64,000 bases of DNA from Lobosporangium transversale (GCF_002105155.1 NW_019029004.1:248001-312000), one strand, 5' to 3'; shown: positions 46,635 through 58,878, counted from the stretch's first letter. A program made the numbers and translations. The notes: generated by a model from the sequence alone, not told the origin.

Positions 46635-47631
46635 TTACGATTGGAACTTCTTGAGATCCAATGTCTGATTCAAAAAGTTTTGTAAAGTCTCGTCATCGAT
46701 TTTGTTGGCAAGACTAAAATCAAATACAAGGTATTTTTTTTTTTTTAGGTCAATCAATCTGGATAAGGCGTCTGTTACTGTATCTCTAGTACGACACATA
46801 GAACTTTCGCTAATACCTGGGAATCAATGCTTTGGCCTCCTCAGCTTCTTCACAACAAAGATTAGCAAGCTGTGCTAGTTCAAACCCTGTCAAGAGAGAG
46901 TGAATCGGTTCCTCATTCATGCCACTATCCATAATATGAGGAAGACCAGGCAAAGGAATTGAGTGTTATCGTCATTGTAAATTAATGTTGGCATTGATCC
47001 TGCCTTTTTAACCACCACTGCATATAAAAGAAAAAGATTGTCCTTACGCTCTGACTTCGCGCACAACATCTGGATTGGTGAATCGGTTGAACTGAGTGAC
47101 ATAGTTGAGTGACTTTTGATAGACCCTATGTAATACAAATAAAAGGAGGAAAAAAAATAAAAAAACAACAATTGAAAGGAAAGAGTTATGAGCTCGCTCA
47201 TGTGTCCTAACAAATATCCGATCGATCTTATATCTTTTTTTTTTTTTTTTTTTTTTTATATCCACTGGTCATCACTCGTATCATTCGCGTAAGAAAGGAA
47301 AAAAAATAAACCTCTAAAATATGATGTCTTACTCTGATGTGTTTGGTCGCTGAGAAGCATCCAACAAGATCTTAACCTCCGATACGAACAAGCAATGCGC
47401 ATCCTGAAAGTCTTTTTCATTCAATTAAATAAAAAATAGACCAACACCATGGTTTTTTTTTTTTTTTTTTTAGTTCTTTTCCGTGTCAATGTAGTCAAGA
47501 TTATAAGAAGCTGATGATTAAATCCTAAGCCCATTGGTTTTTACAGGGGCAAACGTACCTGCACCCAGCTTTAGAGTGGATGCATCCTCTTCCTCAATAA
47601 CTCCTCTGTGTGGTCTCATCCTGCCGCTCAT
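46635..47631 (-). CDS. RPB4: RNA polymerase II subunit RPB4
   Basis: Subunit of the Rpb4/Rpb7 stalk of RNA polymerase II. Five short exons: 47631-47559, 47411-47333, 47125-47048, 46924-46817 and 46713-46635, giving 138 aa (human POLR2D is 142). Diagnostic blocks: LKLGADFQDAHCLFVSEVKI, SEVYQKSLNYVTQFNRFTNP, GFELAQLANLCCEEAEEAKA, LIPSLANKIDDETLQNFL. Exon 2 uses an AAAAAG acceptor rather than the nearer TTTCAG, because only the former keeps frame and yields the conserved LGADFQ. Single exons are under 110 bp, so no long ORF marks this gene. It shares a 284-bp divergent promoter region with SGF29. Confidence 0.93.
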
Positions 47632-47915
47632 CCTGTCAATTGGAAAGAAAAGATGTGGCGTAGAATTTTCAACAGATGAAGGAACAAAAGAAGGAGAAGG
47701 ACATGCATATTAAAAAAGCAGTCCGGTCTCAAAACTGGGCGAAAGAGGGTGTGATGGACTTACTTTTTCTGATACTCCAAAACAGTCGTCTTAATACGTG
47801 TGTGAACTTTGAATAGTTCAGCAAATCGAAGTCATCATCGGGACAAAGGAAAAAAATATTTGGAAGAGTCCACGACATCCATCCTTCTTTCTCTCATTTC
47901 TGCTTCTGTCAGTTC
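47632..47915. promoter_or_regulatory. Bidirectional promoter region RPB4 / SGF29
   Basis: Only 284 bp separate the two start codons, which diverge. Both products belong to the Pol II transcription machinery (polymerase stalk and SAGA), so shared control is plausible. No TATA box or defined element was identified. Confidence 0.6.
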
Positions 47916-49354
47916 ATGGACCGAAAGAATCATCGAGCCGGAGGAATTGTCGGTATCTCACCGGCAAGTGCCTCTGCCTCCACTTCTGCTGGTCCTGCTG
48001 GCACCGCTGGAATTGGAGACGATTCACAGGATGAAGTGGTCGTCTGGAAAAGAGTTTTGGCTGACCTTCAGTCTTTGTCCGAGATTATGGATGCCAGTGA
48101 CAACATCATTGCAGCACTGGACAAGGTGCCCGAAGGTGAATGACTCTACATCATATTTACACCCTATTTTATTACTGCAACTGCTACCACAACTACCACA
48201 ACTACCACAACTACACCGGAAAAAAAAAAAAAAAAAAAAAAAAATGAAGTACCCATATTAATCGTATTAATTATAATTAACGCTGCCATCAGGACGCCTC
48301 AATAGATCTGTATCTTTATGTCAGGAAGCAGCAGAAAAGGCCCAAGAGGAAGGAGAGTACGTTTATTTTGTTTGACAGGATCTTTTTTTTTAATAGACTT
48401 GTTGATAGAATTCTGCAGACAACAAGCATCAGTTCGACTCAGCTTAATGAAGTTGTTTATCATTTAGAATCATTCAACGAGCATTGGAGGGCGTTAATTT
48501 TTTGATGGCATTGCGTGATGGAGATCTGACAAATGGTATGAAAAAGAGTTTCCTCTCCATATTCATCATACCCATGAGAAACGACGTCAATGTTTTGTCC
48601 ACTCCAAAATACTTAGTACAGTTTTTTTATTAGTTGATAACACTCCAGAAGGCAAGCGGAAAAAACGTAAGATTGAAGCTGAGGGACTTAATCCTAATAC
48701 GAAAAAGATTCGAAGGTTGGTGTTTAATATAGCTAAAAAAAAAAGAAAAAAAGAAAAAAAGAAAAAAGAAAAAAGAAAAAAAGAAAAAAAAAAAAGAAGA
48801 AATAAATAAATAAATATATTGAAAAGACGTTATCTTTTCACAACTGTGGGCTCAGGGACGATGGTTATTAACCAATGTTCATTGTCTACATGTCGTTGCC
48901 CTAGATATTCCTCTACGGATCCGAATGGAGTTATACCTGTTGGCCATCAGGTGAGTTTTTATGTTTCTTTTAAATCATGACAACCTACAAAAATATACAA
49001 ACAGACTTTCCAATAGCCTTCTTTCAATGACTTTTTTTTTTTTTTTTATTTTTTTTATTAATGAAATATGGATATCCTTTAATATTAGGTGGCAGCACGT
49101 ACACCAAAGGATAAGAACAAAGTGGAGGAATGGATTTTGGCAAGAGTCCTATCATACTCTGCAGAAAAGAACAAATATTTTGTTGAAGATGATGAAGCTG
49201 ATGACTATGGCAAAAAAATGTAAGTACAAAAAAGGTTGAGGCTTTGCTCCTACAGTATCTTTTATTATTATCATTATTATCATTATTATCATTATTATCA
49301 TTATTATCATTATTATTATCATTATTATTATCATTATTATTATCATTATTATTA

Positions 49355-49403
<49 letters not shown>

Positions 49404-49429
49404 CATTATTATTATTATTATTATTATTA

Positions 49430-49481
<52 letters not shown>

Positions 49482-49848
49482 TTTACTAGAGGTATATACA
49501 CAATTCCAACTCGTTTTCCCCTCCCTTCCCCTTTGCATCAATTGTTTTCAGGACTTACTCTCTTAGCGCAAGGAGCGTAATCATGATTGCAGACGATCAA
49601 GACTCTGTTCCGGAATTCCCGGCTGGACACACAGTTTTGGCGCTATACCCTTCCACAACGTGTTTCTATAAGGCTATTGTTGTACAACCACCGTCCAAGG
49701 TAAAGGCTTTTTTTTTTCTTTGTTTCTTTTATTCTCCAATTACGATCTAGCTCTAGTACAAGATTAATAGCTGATGCTTTTTTTTTTTTTTATTTTTTTA
49801 TTTTATTTTATTTTATTTTTATTTTTATTTTTATTTTTATTTTTTTTA

Positions 49849-49897
<49 letters not shown>

Positions 49898-50051
49898 TTT
49901 AAAAACTCTTTATTATTACCATCCTTTCCCATTTGCCTATCAGAACAAGGATCATGCGACACCGCTTTACAGGATCAAATTTGATGATGATGAGGGCAAT
50001 GAGCGCACAGCACCTCCAAGGATGGTGCTTGATATGCCAAAGCTCAAGTAA
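47916..50051 (+). CDS. SGF29: SAGA-associated factor 29 (tandem Tudor)
   Basis: Reader of H3K4me2/3 within the SAGA histone acetyltransferase module. Eight exons: 47916-48135, 48293-48356, 48468-48535, 48634-48715, 48905-48950, 49089-49219, 49552-49699 and 49944-50051, 288 aa. The N-terminus (VVVWKRVLADLQSLSEIMDA) is helical. The Tudor pair begins GHQVAARTPKDKNKVEEWIL then ARVLSYSAEKNKYFVEDDEA, followed by the second Tudor, VLALYPSTTCFYKAIVVQPP, then YRIKFDDDEG. The intron after Tudor 1 contains a 220-bp (TTA/TCA)n microsatellite, and the next contains another TTA/TTTTA array, making these introns unusually long for the window. Confidence 0.93.
49262..49484 (+). repeat. (TTA/TCA)n microsatellite in SGF29 intron 6
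   Basis: About 220 bp of ATT triplets, with ATC interruptions that are regular at the left (every third or fourth unit) and rarer to the right. A second array (TTTTA then TTA) fills 49788-49899 in the next intron. Confidence 0.95.
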
Positions 50052-50616
50052 TTTTTTGAATTTATTAGGGTTTAATTTCTTTCTAGTAGAAAAAAAAAAA
50101 AAAAAAAAAAAAAAAAATTAAATGTAAGAATAGATAATTTACAAGCAAAATTAGTTAACAATCCATTTTTTTATTTTTTATTTTTATATTATATTTTTAA
50201 TCCATGCTTTTAAGTCTAATTATTTTTTAATTTTTGCTCGCTCCATACTTTTAAGTCTTCGGAGTAAATTATATATATACATAATGACATTAATAGTGTT
50301 TAAACATCGAGAATATTGCATGAATATGAGAGATTGCTCCTTGTTAAAAAAAAAAAAAAAAAAAAAAAGTTCAACTTTTTCCTTTCAAGGAGCGCTTGAA
50401 TTGGATGAATATCTTTTTTTTTTTTTTTTTTTTTTTTTTGTTTTTTGTTTTGAGAAGAATAAACGTACTTTTTATTTCTTACTGAACATTCAATTTTTAT
50501 GTTCGTATAGATGTTTAATACAGCAGTACGATACACTGAATCAACATCATTGATCTTTTCCCTTCCAAAATCCACCTATTATATTAGTCAAATCAATGTG
50601 ATATCCAAATTCATAA

Positions 50617-50651
<35 letters not shown>

Positions 50652-51039
50652 CTTTCAATAGTAGCTGGATTCTTTTGGTGGCACACGATTCATGGTCGAC
50701 AAATATTTGTGGCCCATTGGGTTTACAATCATGAACTATTCAGGTTATCCGACGTGATTGATAAGTATATATATATCTCACTATCAAAGTTCAACCAACA
50801 AAAAATAAAGCCTCGTCTGCGCAATATTGTCGTAGCACTGAAAATGAGTTGATAGCAAATGTCTTGTTTATTACATCTTATCAGATTAACATTACGTGAT
50901 TAAGAAATAGTTGAAAGAAAGAAAAAGGAATGTATACAGCGTGCCTGCGAAGGTTTGTTAGCCGAGAAAGATATAAGAAGGATTGAATATAAAAAATAGT
51001 GGATTTGTTTTATACAGACAATAGGAATATTACAAGATT

Positions 51040-51070
<31 letters not shown>

Positions 51071-51097
51071 TAGAAGGAATAAAAATGCTTAGAAAAT
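50052..51097. other. Convergent 3' region between SGF29 and SUR2
   Basis: No supported gene. A 50511-50852 open stretch (SIVAGFFWWHTIHGRQIFVA...) has partly protein-like composition but is interrupted by a T30 tract and has no recognised relative. Homopolymers lie at 50090-50117, 50346-50368, 50411-50439, 50623-50651 and 51050-51070. Confidence 0.5.
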
Positions 51098-51614
51098 TCA
51101 AAGAGCCTTGCCCTGCCCTTTGCCAGAGACAAATCCATTGTCAAAACGCACACGAGTCGAAAGAAGCTCGCGATAGCCGTGAACTTCAACTGCACTAGAC
51201 CCATTGGGCGAAGCAGCTCCAACAGAGAGCCGTCTTACCGTGGCTCTCTTGTCGCCCTTTGTCTCTTCGTGACTGTCGTTCCCACTGTTGTTACCACTAC
51301 TATGGACATCCTCATCCTTGTTGAATGTTTTGACACTAGGTGAGGGCCCAGCAGCCACAGGAGTCGGTTCATCAAAAGAGGTCGAATTGTAATTAAGGGC
51401 AGTAAGACGAGCTGCCTTACGTTCTTCCTTCATCTTGATGATCTTGTTAGCCTCTTCACGCGACATATGTGTACCCAGAAGGTGATCCCAAATAGTGCCA
51501 AAAGGCTGAGAGAAGTTGCTCTTGATACCAAAATTTTGATGGTGAATATCATGACTATGTTTAAAAAATAAAGCAAATTATTAGCAAGGGTTTGTTTTAA
51601 TGCAAGGCTACACC

Positions 51615-51649
<35 letters not shown>

Positions 51650-52456
51650 AAGCTTACTAGTCAGCGTTGTTCCAAAAGAAGCGCTGGAGGGGGTTGAAGG
51701 GTAGGTTGTAACCGCAGTGGTCATCAACAGTCTTGAGAGTCGAGAAAGAGAAGAAGGCGAGGGCACCACGATTGCCCATTCCAGAAATCAAGAAGGCTAA
51801 GCTGGCACCGACACTGTCCATCAAGAAACCTTCAAAAGGGTGGTTATAAAGAGCGCCAAATGAGTAGGTCACATAGAGGCGATGGTGGCGCGAATGGAAA
51901 TTTTTATAGAGATATGGGACGTTGTGGAACAGGCGGTGAAGGAAGTACTGCCAAGTGTCGAGGAAGGACATGGCAACAAAGAAGCGAGCAAGGGACTCGA
52001 GATAATAATAGCATACATGCGCCATGGTTGCAATATTGGCTTGGGAAACGAGCGACTGTAATCCTAATGTGGCAACAAGGTATGTAATCCACTTTTGGTA
52101 TCTGGCTAAACTCAGTTCGTCGTCAAAGATCATCTCAGAATCATCTGCAAGGACCACAATGAAGCCAAGGGCAGTCTAAACAAAAGCCAGGTTAGGAGAG
52201 AAAGAAATCGATAATGGTTAGCACTCACGTTAAAAACGTTCTTCACTAGAGAGAAAGAGAATACAGTGCATCCCGCGACAGAACTGCCGTCGTCTGACTA
52301 TCCTCAAAAGTCCTGTCAAGTTTCTTTTTCCCGCCAATATCAGCTGCACTGGAAAGTAAATGAGGAGAGGCTGAAATCAAATATGAACGTGTTTGCAATC
52401 AGAGCGCCGCTTTTTTTTTTTTTTTTTTTTTTTTTTTTCTCCCTTTTGTTGTTGCT

Positions 52457-52492
<36 letters not shown>

Positions 52493-53337
52493 CCTCCAGA
52501 GTCCTGAGCTTCAACCCAGCTGAATTATCATGCGCAATCGGAAGTTCATGTAGAGAGAGGATGAAAGAGCTCTGATAAAATGGCTGAATTGAGGAAAGCG
52601 GAAACGAAGCGGCTCTTATTTATTTCAACAGCAGCAACACAAGAGGGATGAAATAGGACACGGCGCAGCGGGTTTATATGAAGTAGCGTGGCAGACAAAC
52701 ATGGTTCCTGAATATCAAGTTTTAGCACGCATTGTCTGGCTGCAGAGTCGGTTATCATGCATCCAGGAAACGATGACAGTCATGGTGTCATCATACCATG
52801 CACCTCTTCTTTCCTTTCATCGTCTCCTCTTTGCCTTTTCACACGCTTGCTGTTGCTGGGGCCCAACCACCTCATCTGCATTGTGTAGTAGTATATATCA
52901 CTGGAATTTCCTCAGGGTGCGTTGTTTTTGAATGATGAAGTAAACCAATCCTTTCCTTGAAGGAAGAACTAGAGAAGAACCACACATTATAAGATCTCTG
53001 TCACAAGTCCTTTTTGCTATTTTCTCTTTTCCCTCGTTTATCAGATAGCTGTTCATGAACTTCAAGTCTTTCCCTCAAACCGAAGATCACATTTGTTTCT
53101 TCCTACCTGAAGAGCCTGTTGGACGATGACAGCCTTGATGACATCTGGTAAAGAAACTCTATTACGGGTTTCCTCCTCTTTGTCATGGATACGATACTTT
53201 TCGAACCAGGGAAATTCTTTGATGGAGATCCAGTGAAAAATCAAAGAATAGACCCAGTATACAATTACAGGCAGTAGCAGTGCCAGTGATTGGTCAGATA
53301 TGAAGGAAAACAATGGAGTTTGGACCGTGGGCGCCAT
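51098..53337 (-). CDS. SUR2: Sphinganine C4-hydroxylase
   Basis: ER membrane di-iron enzyme that converts dihydrosphingosine or dihydroceramide to the phyto form. Exons are 53337-53107, 52175-51658 and 51554-51098, 401 aa. Fatty-acid hydroxylase histidine boxes: HRLFH (in DTWQYFLHRLFHNVPYLYK), HSRHH (NFHSRHHRLYVTYSFGALYN) and HDIHH (split by intron 2: NNADY|HDIHHQNFGIK). TVDDHCGYNLPFNPLQ is the SUR2 hallmark. Membrane segments flank the boxes. The C-terminal 100 residues are Ser/Lys-rich and unlike yeast. Intron 1 is about 931 bp, several times the others in this gene, yet protein similarity runs straight across it. Confidence 0.95.
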
Positions 53338-54515
53338 GGTTGCAAAGAGGATGGTGGTCGATGGTTTTTTTCTTTCTTTTTTATTCGATAAAGGAGGGAA
53401 ATGAGAGCAAGGTGTAAAGACAAGAGTTGGAATGTTGAAAGAAACTGAAAGAATGAGAGACTGAAAGACTGAATGAATGAAATCAATAAAAAAAAGGAAT
53501 TGAGCGAGTGTTATGTTTTACGCGAATAGGAAGAGATTGAACATCGTCAAAGGATCGATGTAATATCTGCATGAAATGTTGAATATGATATGGAGTACGG
53601 GGAATAAAACAGTAGAGATTAAAGAGTAGAAAAAAAAAATGGATGCAAGCTGGGGACATGATCATTTTATAATTCAGGTCCAAGGATAGTAGTAACTAAG
53701 ACTGGCAACCGTTTGAATCTGGATTGAATCGTAACGTAGTGTAAACATGTAAATGTAATGGAGTTCAATGACTACGCAAATATTATTCATCCGTCCCTTT
53801 CTCTTTTTTTTTTTTTTTCTCCGCTCCAAAAAAAAAAAAAAAAAAAAAAGACACTTTACGTTACTCTGCATCTCTGCCATTTCTTTTGTTTTGCTGTTGA
53901 ATCTGGAACCGGGACACTTTCCAAACTGTCTTCGCCTTTAACGTCTACTCTCTTGCCATAAACCTGTCCTCTAATTTTTGTCCCATATTCTTGGCATCCT
54001 TGTCGACTCAATTTCTATTTTTTTTTTTTTTTTTTTTTTTTTGAATCATTTATGAATCAAAGAAAAGAAAGAGAGGGAGAGAGCGACAGCCCGGAACAGC
54101 CAAAGTTTTCATCTTTGGTTTAATTGAAGAATTGCATATGCTTGTTACTTGGTTGGCGTATTTTCCCTATTTGAGAATTTGAGAAAGAAAAATATGTATT
54201 GAGCATTACAAATATGCAGTAGACATCCAACCGCAATATTGTTTGTATACAACCATCAATCTTACATCGTCATTGTGTGCCCGTTGCTCAGATGCTCAAC
54301 TCAATTGTCCACAGGGACATTTGGTTTAGTTGGACCTGCCACATTTGCTGTCCAACCATCGTAGCTGCGCTTTTTTAAAAAATAAAAATATCTCCTTACT
54401 GGATTATAAAATGCCTCCTCACGCGGGAAAAAAAATCTTGTCATTCCTTAAGAGAGGTTGCACAGAAATGGATGTCAAGAGGAGTGAATGGGGAAAGAAG
54501 GATCCTGCGAAAAGC

Positions 54516-54549
<34 letters not shown>

Positions 54550-56071
54550 TATGCCTTTTGCCAACGAGAAAATTATCTGCTCTAGAGTTGTTTCAAAGAC
54601 ACATGTTTTACTTATTGATTTGTGTATTTTGTTGTTTGTTATTGCAATGAGCCAGAATCCTGTCGCGCAGTGCATATCGTTTTTAGAGATAAAAAAAAAA
54701 AGCAAAAAAAACAAGTTAAAAGATAATCTGGCAGTGAGTGCTTGCGCAGCTCATCATATACACAGGTACAAAGGAAAATAGTATTCCTGATCTCTCAGCA
54801 ATCCAACGTCAATGCAAGTTTTCCAATTGTATCGGATGATAAACTAAGGCTTTTCATAAGCTTATCATAGATCCATTGATAGGGAATTGAATTGCAAGGA
54901 TCCGCCTCTTTTAAAAGTACTGATGACTCCCACATGGAAAGTCGTGCGCAGTTTAGGTTCGAGTGGCTATTTGTAAACATCCATTGTCCTCCACGCAAAC
55001 TTTAAAATTATAGGATGGTTAAATGGTTGAAAGGATACTCGGCTCCGTGTTTATTCAACATTCACTCAGCTCTTTTCTGAAGTCTATCCAAGATAAGAAA
55101 AGAATAAGAAGGATAGAATGTGTTCGTGACCATATGAGTACGTGTGATGTTACCAGTTATGATTAATCAAAAAAAAAAATAAAATAAAAATAAAAAAAAA
55201 AAAAAAAATAGAAGTTGTATGGCTGTTGAAAGAGATTGTAAGCTTAGCGTGGTCAAGTTATATTTGTATATTAGGGAGCCGGGAATGGATTTATCCATGT
55301 GAACAGTAAACTTTTTAAACTTAAAGGATAAACGAAAAACGGGTATTGAAAACCTTTCCGAATGAGCTGGATTTAATAAAAAAAATGTACATGTACTTGT
55401 AAATAGACGAAGATACAAACACCATATTGTCAGTTTACTGAACAGGCAATTGGAGAAGCTGTTTTGACACTCGTTGAAGACTACACGTACCATGCTTTGC
55501 CTGCCACTCGCACATGACGAAGGGACAGACCAATAATTGAATATTCGTATTATTTTAATCGCCTACAATGGGTGTCAACCTCTTTTACTCTTTTAGAACT
55601 TGAACGTTGCAAATTCTTCCAAATACAGGAAAAGATACAAATCTTTGTAAACCTCTGAAGATGGCAGAATTGCCAGGAAGTGGCATCCTAAATCAAAGCT
55701 TACACCATCCACCTTGTACTTGCAAACAATTAAATTCGGAAAAAAGGCAAAAAAGAAAAAGTGTCGAACTATTGAGCAGCCTCTTACCCAACATATTTAT
55801 ATTCAGATTTTCCAATGAACTGCAAGCACTGAATACCTTGAAACATTTTTTTCTACAGAGTAAGACATTTTCGATAAAACGACTGAGCCAGGAATTGAAG
55901 GGCCGATGTTCTGGTAAATTCAGCTTGTGTTTAAAATGACGAATCTGAATACAGATTATTGGTTTGGTCATCAAACACCCCGTAAATGTCATATTTCTGC
56001 CTTTTACTCTTTTACTACAGTCCTTCCAGCAACTTCTCGCGTCTACTAGAAACAGGAGCGGAGGAAGACTC

Positions 56072-56127
56072 CATGACTTCATTTATATTCCATGAAGTCA
56101 TGAACTGACATCCCAAGTCTATAAAAA
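56072..56127 (+). promoter_or_regulatory. DnaJ promoter: 11-bp inverted repeat and TATA box
   Basis: CATGACTTCAT (56072-56082) and its exact reverse complement ATGAAGTCATG (56092-56102) surround a 9-bp spacer. TATAAAAAA follows at 56120, about 230 bp before the ATG. The inverted repeat contains TTC and GAA triplets, but not in the nGAAnnTTCn spacing of a canonical heat-shock element. A role in stress control of the chaperone is inference. Confidence 0.55.
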
Positions 56128-56221
56128 ATGCCACCATTAACAAAGCACATTTCTCTCTTCTTCCCCCCCTCCTTCCTCAACTCCACTTTTTCACACACAC
56201 AAACATCTTTCTTCGCACAAA

Positions 56222-56280
56222 CACATTCATACATTCATACATACATTCATTCATACATTCATACATACATTCATATACAT
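56222..56280 (+). repeat. CATTCATA repeats in the DnaJ leader
   Basis: About 60 bases of CATTCATA/CATACATT units just upstream of the DnaJ coding region, probably within the 5' UTR. Confidence 0.8.
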
Positions 56281-56347
56281 ATTCCAATAATAGAAAGATA
56301 ATACATCTCGCATCAGAACTCCCAAACACAACAACTGTACAGCAACC

Positions 56348-57475
56348 ATGGGAAAAGATTATTACAACATCCTCGGCGTATCAAAAGATGCAGACGAAGA
56401 TCAGATCAAGAAGGCATATCGTAAACTTGCTCTAAAATACCATCCTGATAAGAACTCAGCTCCCGATGCCAAAAAGATGTTCCATGACATTTCAGAAGCC
56501 TATGAAGTCTTGAGCGATAAGAACAAGCGTACCATCTTTGACCAATATGGTGAGGAGGGTCTTAAGGGCGGTGCCGGCCCCGGAGGCCCTGGCGGACCTG
56601 GTGGTGCCGGTGGTTTCCCTGGCGGGTTCAGTGGCTTCCCTGGTGGTGGTGGACACACTTTCACTTTCACTTCTGGAGGTCCTGGCATGGGAGGAGGTGG
56701 ATTCAGACCAACGGACGCAGAGGACATCTTCAAACAGTTCTTCTCATCCTTTGGTGGTGGCGGTGGATTTGCAGATGATGATATGCCCGGATTCAGTACG
56801 GGTACAAGATCCGGTATGGGTGGTATGGGAGGCATGCCTGGTGGCATGGGCGGCATGGGAGGAATGGGAGGAATGGGTGGCATCCCTGGTATGGGCGGAC
56901 GAGCCCGGGCACAACAACAGCAGCAACAATCTGCACCCGAGAAGCCGCCAGCGCTGGTCCGCAACCTAGTCGTCTCGCTCGAAGACTTGCTCAAGGGTGT
57001 TACCAAGCGCCTCAAGGTCACACGCAAAGTTCGTGATGGATCAGGACGATCCACCGACAAGATCCTTACCGTTGATGTCAAGCCCGGCTGGAAGGCTGGC
57101 ACAAAGATTCGTTTTCCCAATGAAGGCGATGAGTTGGCCAATGGTGCCACACAAGACATTGAGTTCATCATTGAAGAGAAGCCTCACCCGACATTCACTC
57201 GTCGTGGCGATGACTTGATCGTTGATCTGGAGCTCACACTGCTAGAAGGTTTGACAGGGTTCTCAAAGACAGTCAAGACCTTGGATGGACGGACGTTGCC
57301 AGTTTCTGCTTCGCGTGTGATCCAACCCGGTCAAGAGGAGCGGTTCCCCGGCGAAGGAATGCCAATCTCTAAAAAGCCTGGACAAAGAGGCGATCTCATT
57401 GTCCGCTTCAATGTCAAGTTCCCTAAAGAGCTTACATCAGCGCAAAAAGAAGGCCTCAGGAAGATTCTTGCATAA
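56348..57475 (+). CDS. SIS1: DnaJ/Hsp40 class B co-chaperone (DNAJB1/Sis1 type)
   Basis: Cytosolic/nuclear Hsp70 co-chaperone. Intronless, 375 aa. J-domain 1-70 ([23 protein letters not shown] at 32-34; [20 protein letters not shown]), G/F-rich region about 75-190 with GGMGGM repeats, a QQQQQQS link, then C-terminal domains I and II starting [20 protein letters not shown] and ending [20 protein letters not shown]. No zinc-finger CxxCxGxG repeats, so class B. The lack of introns is an exception in this window and is common among stress-induced genes. The two-domain C-terminus matches Sis1/DNAJB1 rather than short J-proteins. Confidence 0.95.
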   Translation: MGKDYYNILGVSKDADEDQIKKAYRKLALKYHPDKNSAPDAKKMFHDISEAYEVLSDKNKRTIFDQYGEEGLKGGAGPGGPGGPGGAGGFPGGFSGFPGGGGHTFTFTSGGPGMGGGGFRPTDAEDIFKQFFSSFGGGGGFADDDMPGFSTGTRSGMGGMGGMPGGMGGMGGMGGMGGIPGMGGRARAQQQQQQSAPEKPPALVRNLVVSLEDLLKGVTKRLKVTRKVRDGSGRSTDKILTVDVKPGWKAGTKIRFPNEGDELANGATQDIEFIIEEKPHPTFTRRGDDLIVDLELTLLEGLTGFSKTVKTLDGRTLPVSASRVIQPGQEERFPGEGMPISKKPGQRGDLIVRFNVKFPKELTSAQKEGLRKILA

Positions 57476-57759
57476 GAGAAACTTTTTTTTCTTTTCCTTT
57501 TCCTTTAATTCTCCTTATTTGTTTGCTAACCTCTCATCTCTACTCCATCCTTTCACCCTATTTTTTCCAGCGGGACTTTTTTTGGTTTTTTTTTTTTTTC
57601 ATTTGTACCTGTAAATTCTCCACCACCTCTCCTCCTTGTAAATAATATCAATAAATAAAATAAAAAAAGATCATGATAAACATCACTTTTATTTTTGCAT
57701 GAATACAGAAAGTTAAACATGTCATATAAAAAATCCAGAGATGGGAAGGGAGTTAATTT
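57476..57759. other. Convergent 3' region DnaJ / GNAT
   Basis: 284 bp hold the 3' ends of two convergent genes. AATAAATAAAATAAA-type poly(A) signals lie near 57649-57665. Confidence 0.6.
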
Positions 57760-58730
57760 TTATGTGTCGTATTCTGGAGGAACTACCATGGTTTCAAAAT
57801 CCCAATAGAATTGGATCGCATCCACATAACCCTCATTGTCTTTGTTACTACTGGTTCCACTATTAGAAAGAGACATATCTTGGCCTTGACCACGGAGGCG
57901 ACCCGCCTTTGGAACCCGACCAGTTTCCTTGAAGCCGAGACGGCGCCACAATCTGATAGAGGCTATATTCGAGACAAAGACCAGATTGAACATGGAGGCC
58001 TTGTAGCCGATGACAGGGACGATTTTCAAGAATGCCTTGCCAAGGATCTGCCCGATACCAAGACCGCGATGGATAGGGTTGACTACGAAGCCTCCGTTAC
58101 AAATCTATCAAAAAAAAAGGGTAAAATTTAGTGTCACCAACAATGTCATCAAATACTCTGCCTTTTTGCCTGAATACTTACGTGGGAACAACGGCCCTAT
58201 TGGCAAAACAATATCAGAAAGAATAAGTGCACAGCCAGAGGAATAGATCAAAACATTGTGTTCCTTTTTTTTTTTTTTTTTTTTTTTTTAATTCTATTTA
58301 CAGGGTAATTAGGCTTAATGTAAAAGAAGCCTAAAAGTTCCTCCTCCCAATCCTCGGTACTTCTCAATGGAACATCGGACGCTTGCTTATAATTGCCCTT
58401 GACTAATACAAATGAATCTCCAGAGAAGAAGTAGTTTTCAAAATGGGTTTCATCCAAGGCAAACTCCTGAGGATAAGTATCACCACGCTCAACTTCTCCG
58501 TTGAATACTTGATGCATAGTCTCTACTAAGGTATGATGCGTAGCACCTGATAAAGAATAGATCTGTGACTCATTGTCAAGTGTTTCCTTTTGAGAAGCAA
58601 TGCGGAACAAGGTTGCATTCTTTCCATTTCCTTGGGCTTCATTGCTTCGGCATGTCGCATGGCGAGGTAAGACAGACGAGAGGCTGAGCCCAGAGACAGG
58701 GCGGGCGATGGTACCGTAGGCAGATGACAT
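57760..58730 (-). CDS. GNAT N-acetyltransferase with a 15-bp micro-exon
   Basis: Exons are 58730-58302, 58196-58182 and 58104-57760, 262 aa. The 15-bp middle exon encodes GRCSH and is flanked by consensus sites (CCAATAG before, GTAAGT after). It joins FYIKPNYP to ICNGGFVVNPIHRGLGIGQI, recreating the typical ...KPNxPGRCSHICNGGF block of this fungal acetyltransferase family. The acetyl-CoA loop is HRGLGIGQ. C-terminal motifs are GYKASMFNLVFVSNIASIRL then WRRLGFKETGRVPKAGRL. The substrate is unknown. It shares a 148-bp divergent promoter with the gene at 58879. Confidence 0.88.
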
Positions 58731-58878
58731 TGGTTAAACAAGCAAACAGCAAACAAGCAGGCATGGTTTTTTGTAGTTAAATATCATGTGATCGTAAGCT
58801 TGCATTCCAGCATTGTATGATGTTTCATTCAAAGCTTAGAATTAGTTTAGCCCAAGAACATCATCAGTGCAACAAGGG
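58731..58878. promoter_or_regulatory. Compact bidirectional promoter region
   Basis: 148 bp between the start codons of the minus-strand GNAT gene and the plus-strand coiled-coil gene. It must hold both promoters and both 5' UTRs. No defined element recognised. Confidence 0.6.

Larger units (their letters stand above)
53338..56347. other. Long intergenic region, SUR2 to DnaJ
   Basis: No supported gene over 3 kb; open stretches here lack motifs and cross homopolymer tracts (53806-53818 T, 53827-53848 A, 54018-54041 T, 54519-54547 A, 55167-55208 A-rich). The right end (56072-56345) is the DnaJ promoter and leader. Both flanking genes point away, so two promoters lie at the edges. Confidence 0.55.

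Noticed and set aside
49236-49580. YYHYY / IIIMII repeat proteins on both strands.
   Set aside because: Translation of the ATT/ATC microsatellite in an intron.
50511-50852. Possible small gene with SIVAGFFWWHTIHGRQIFVA.
   Set aside because: The frame runs through a T30 tract, has no convincing start or splice partner and no recognised homologue.
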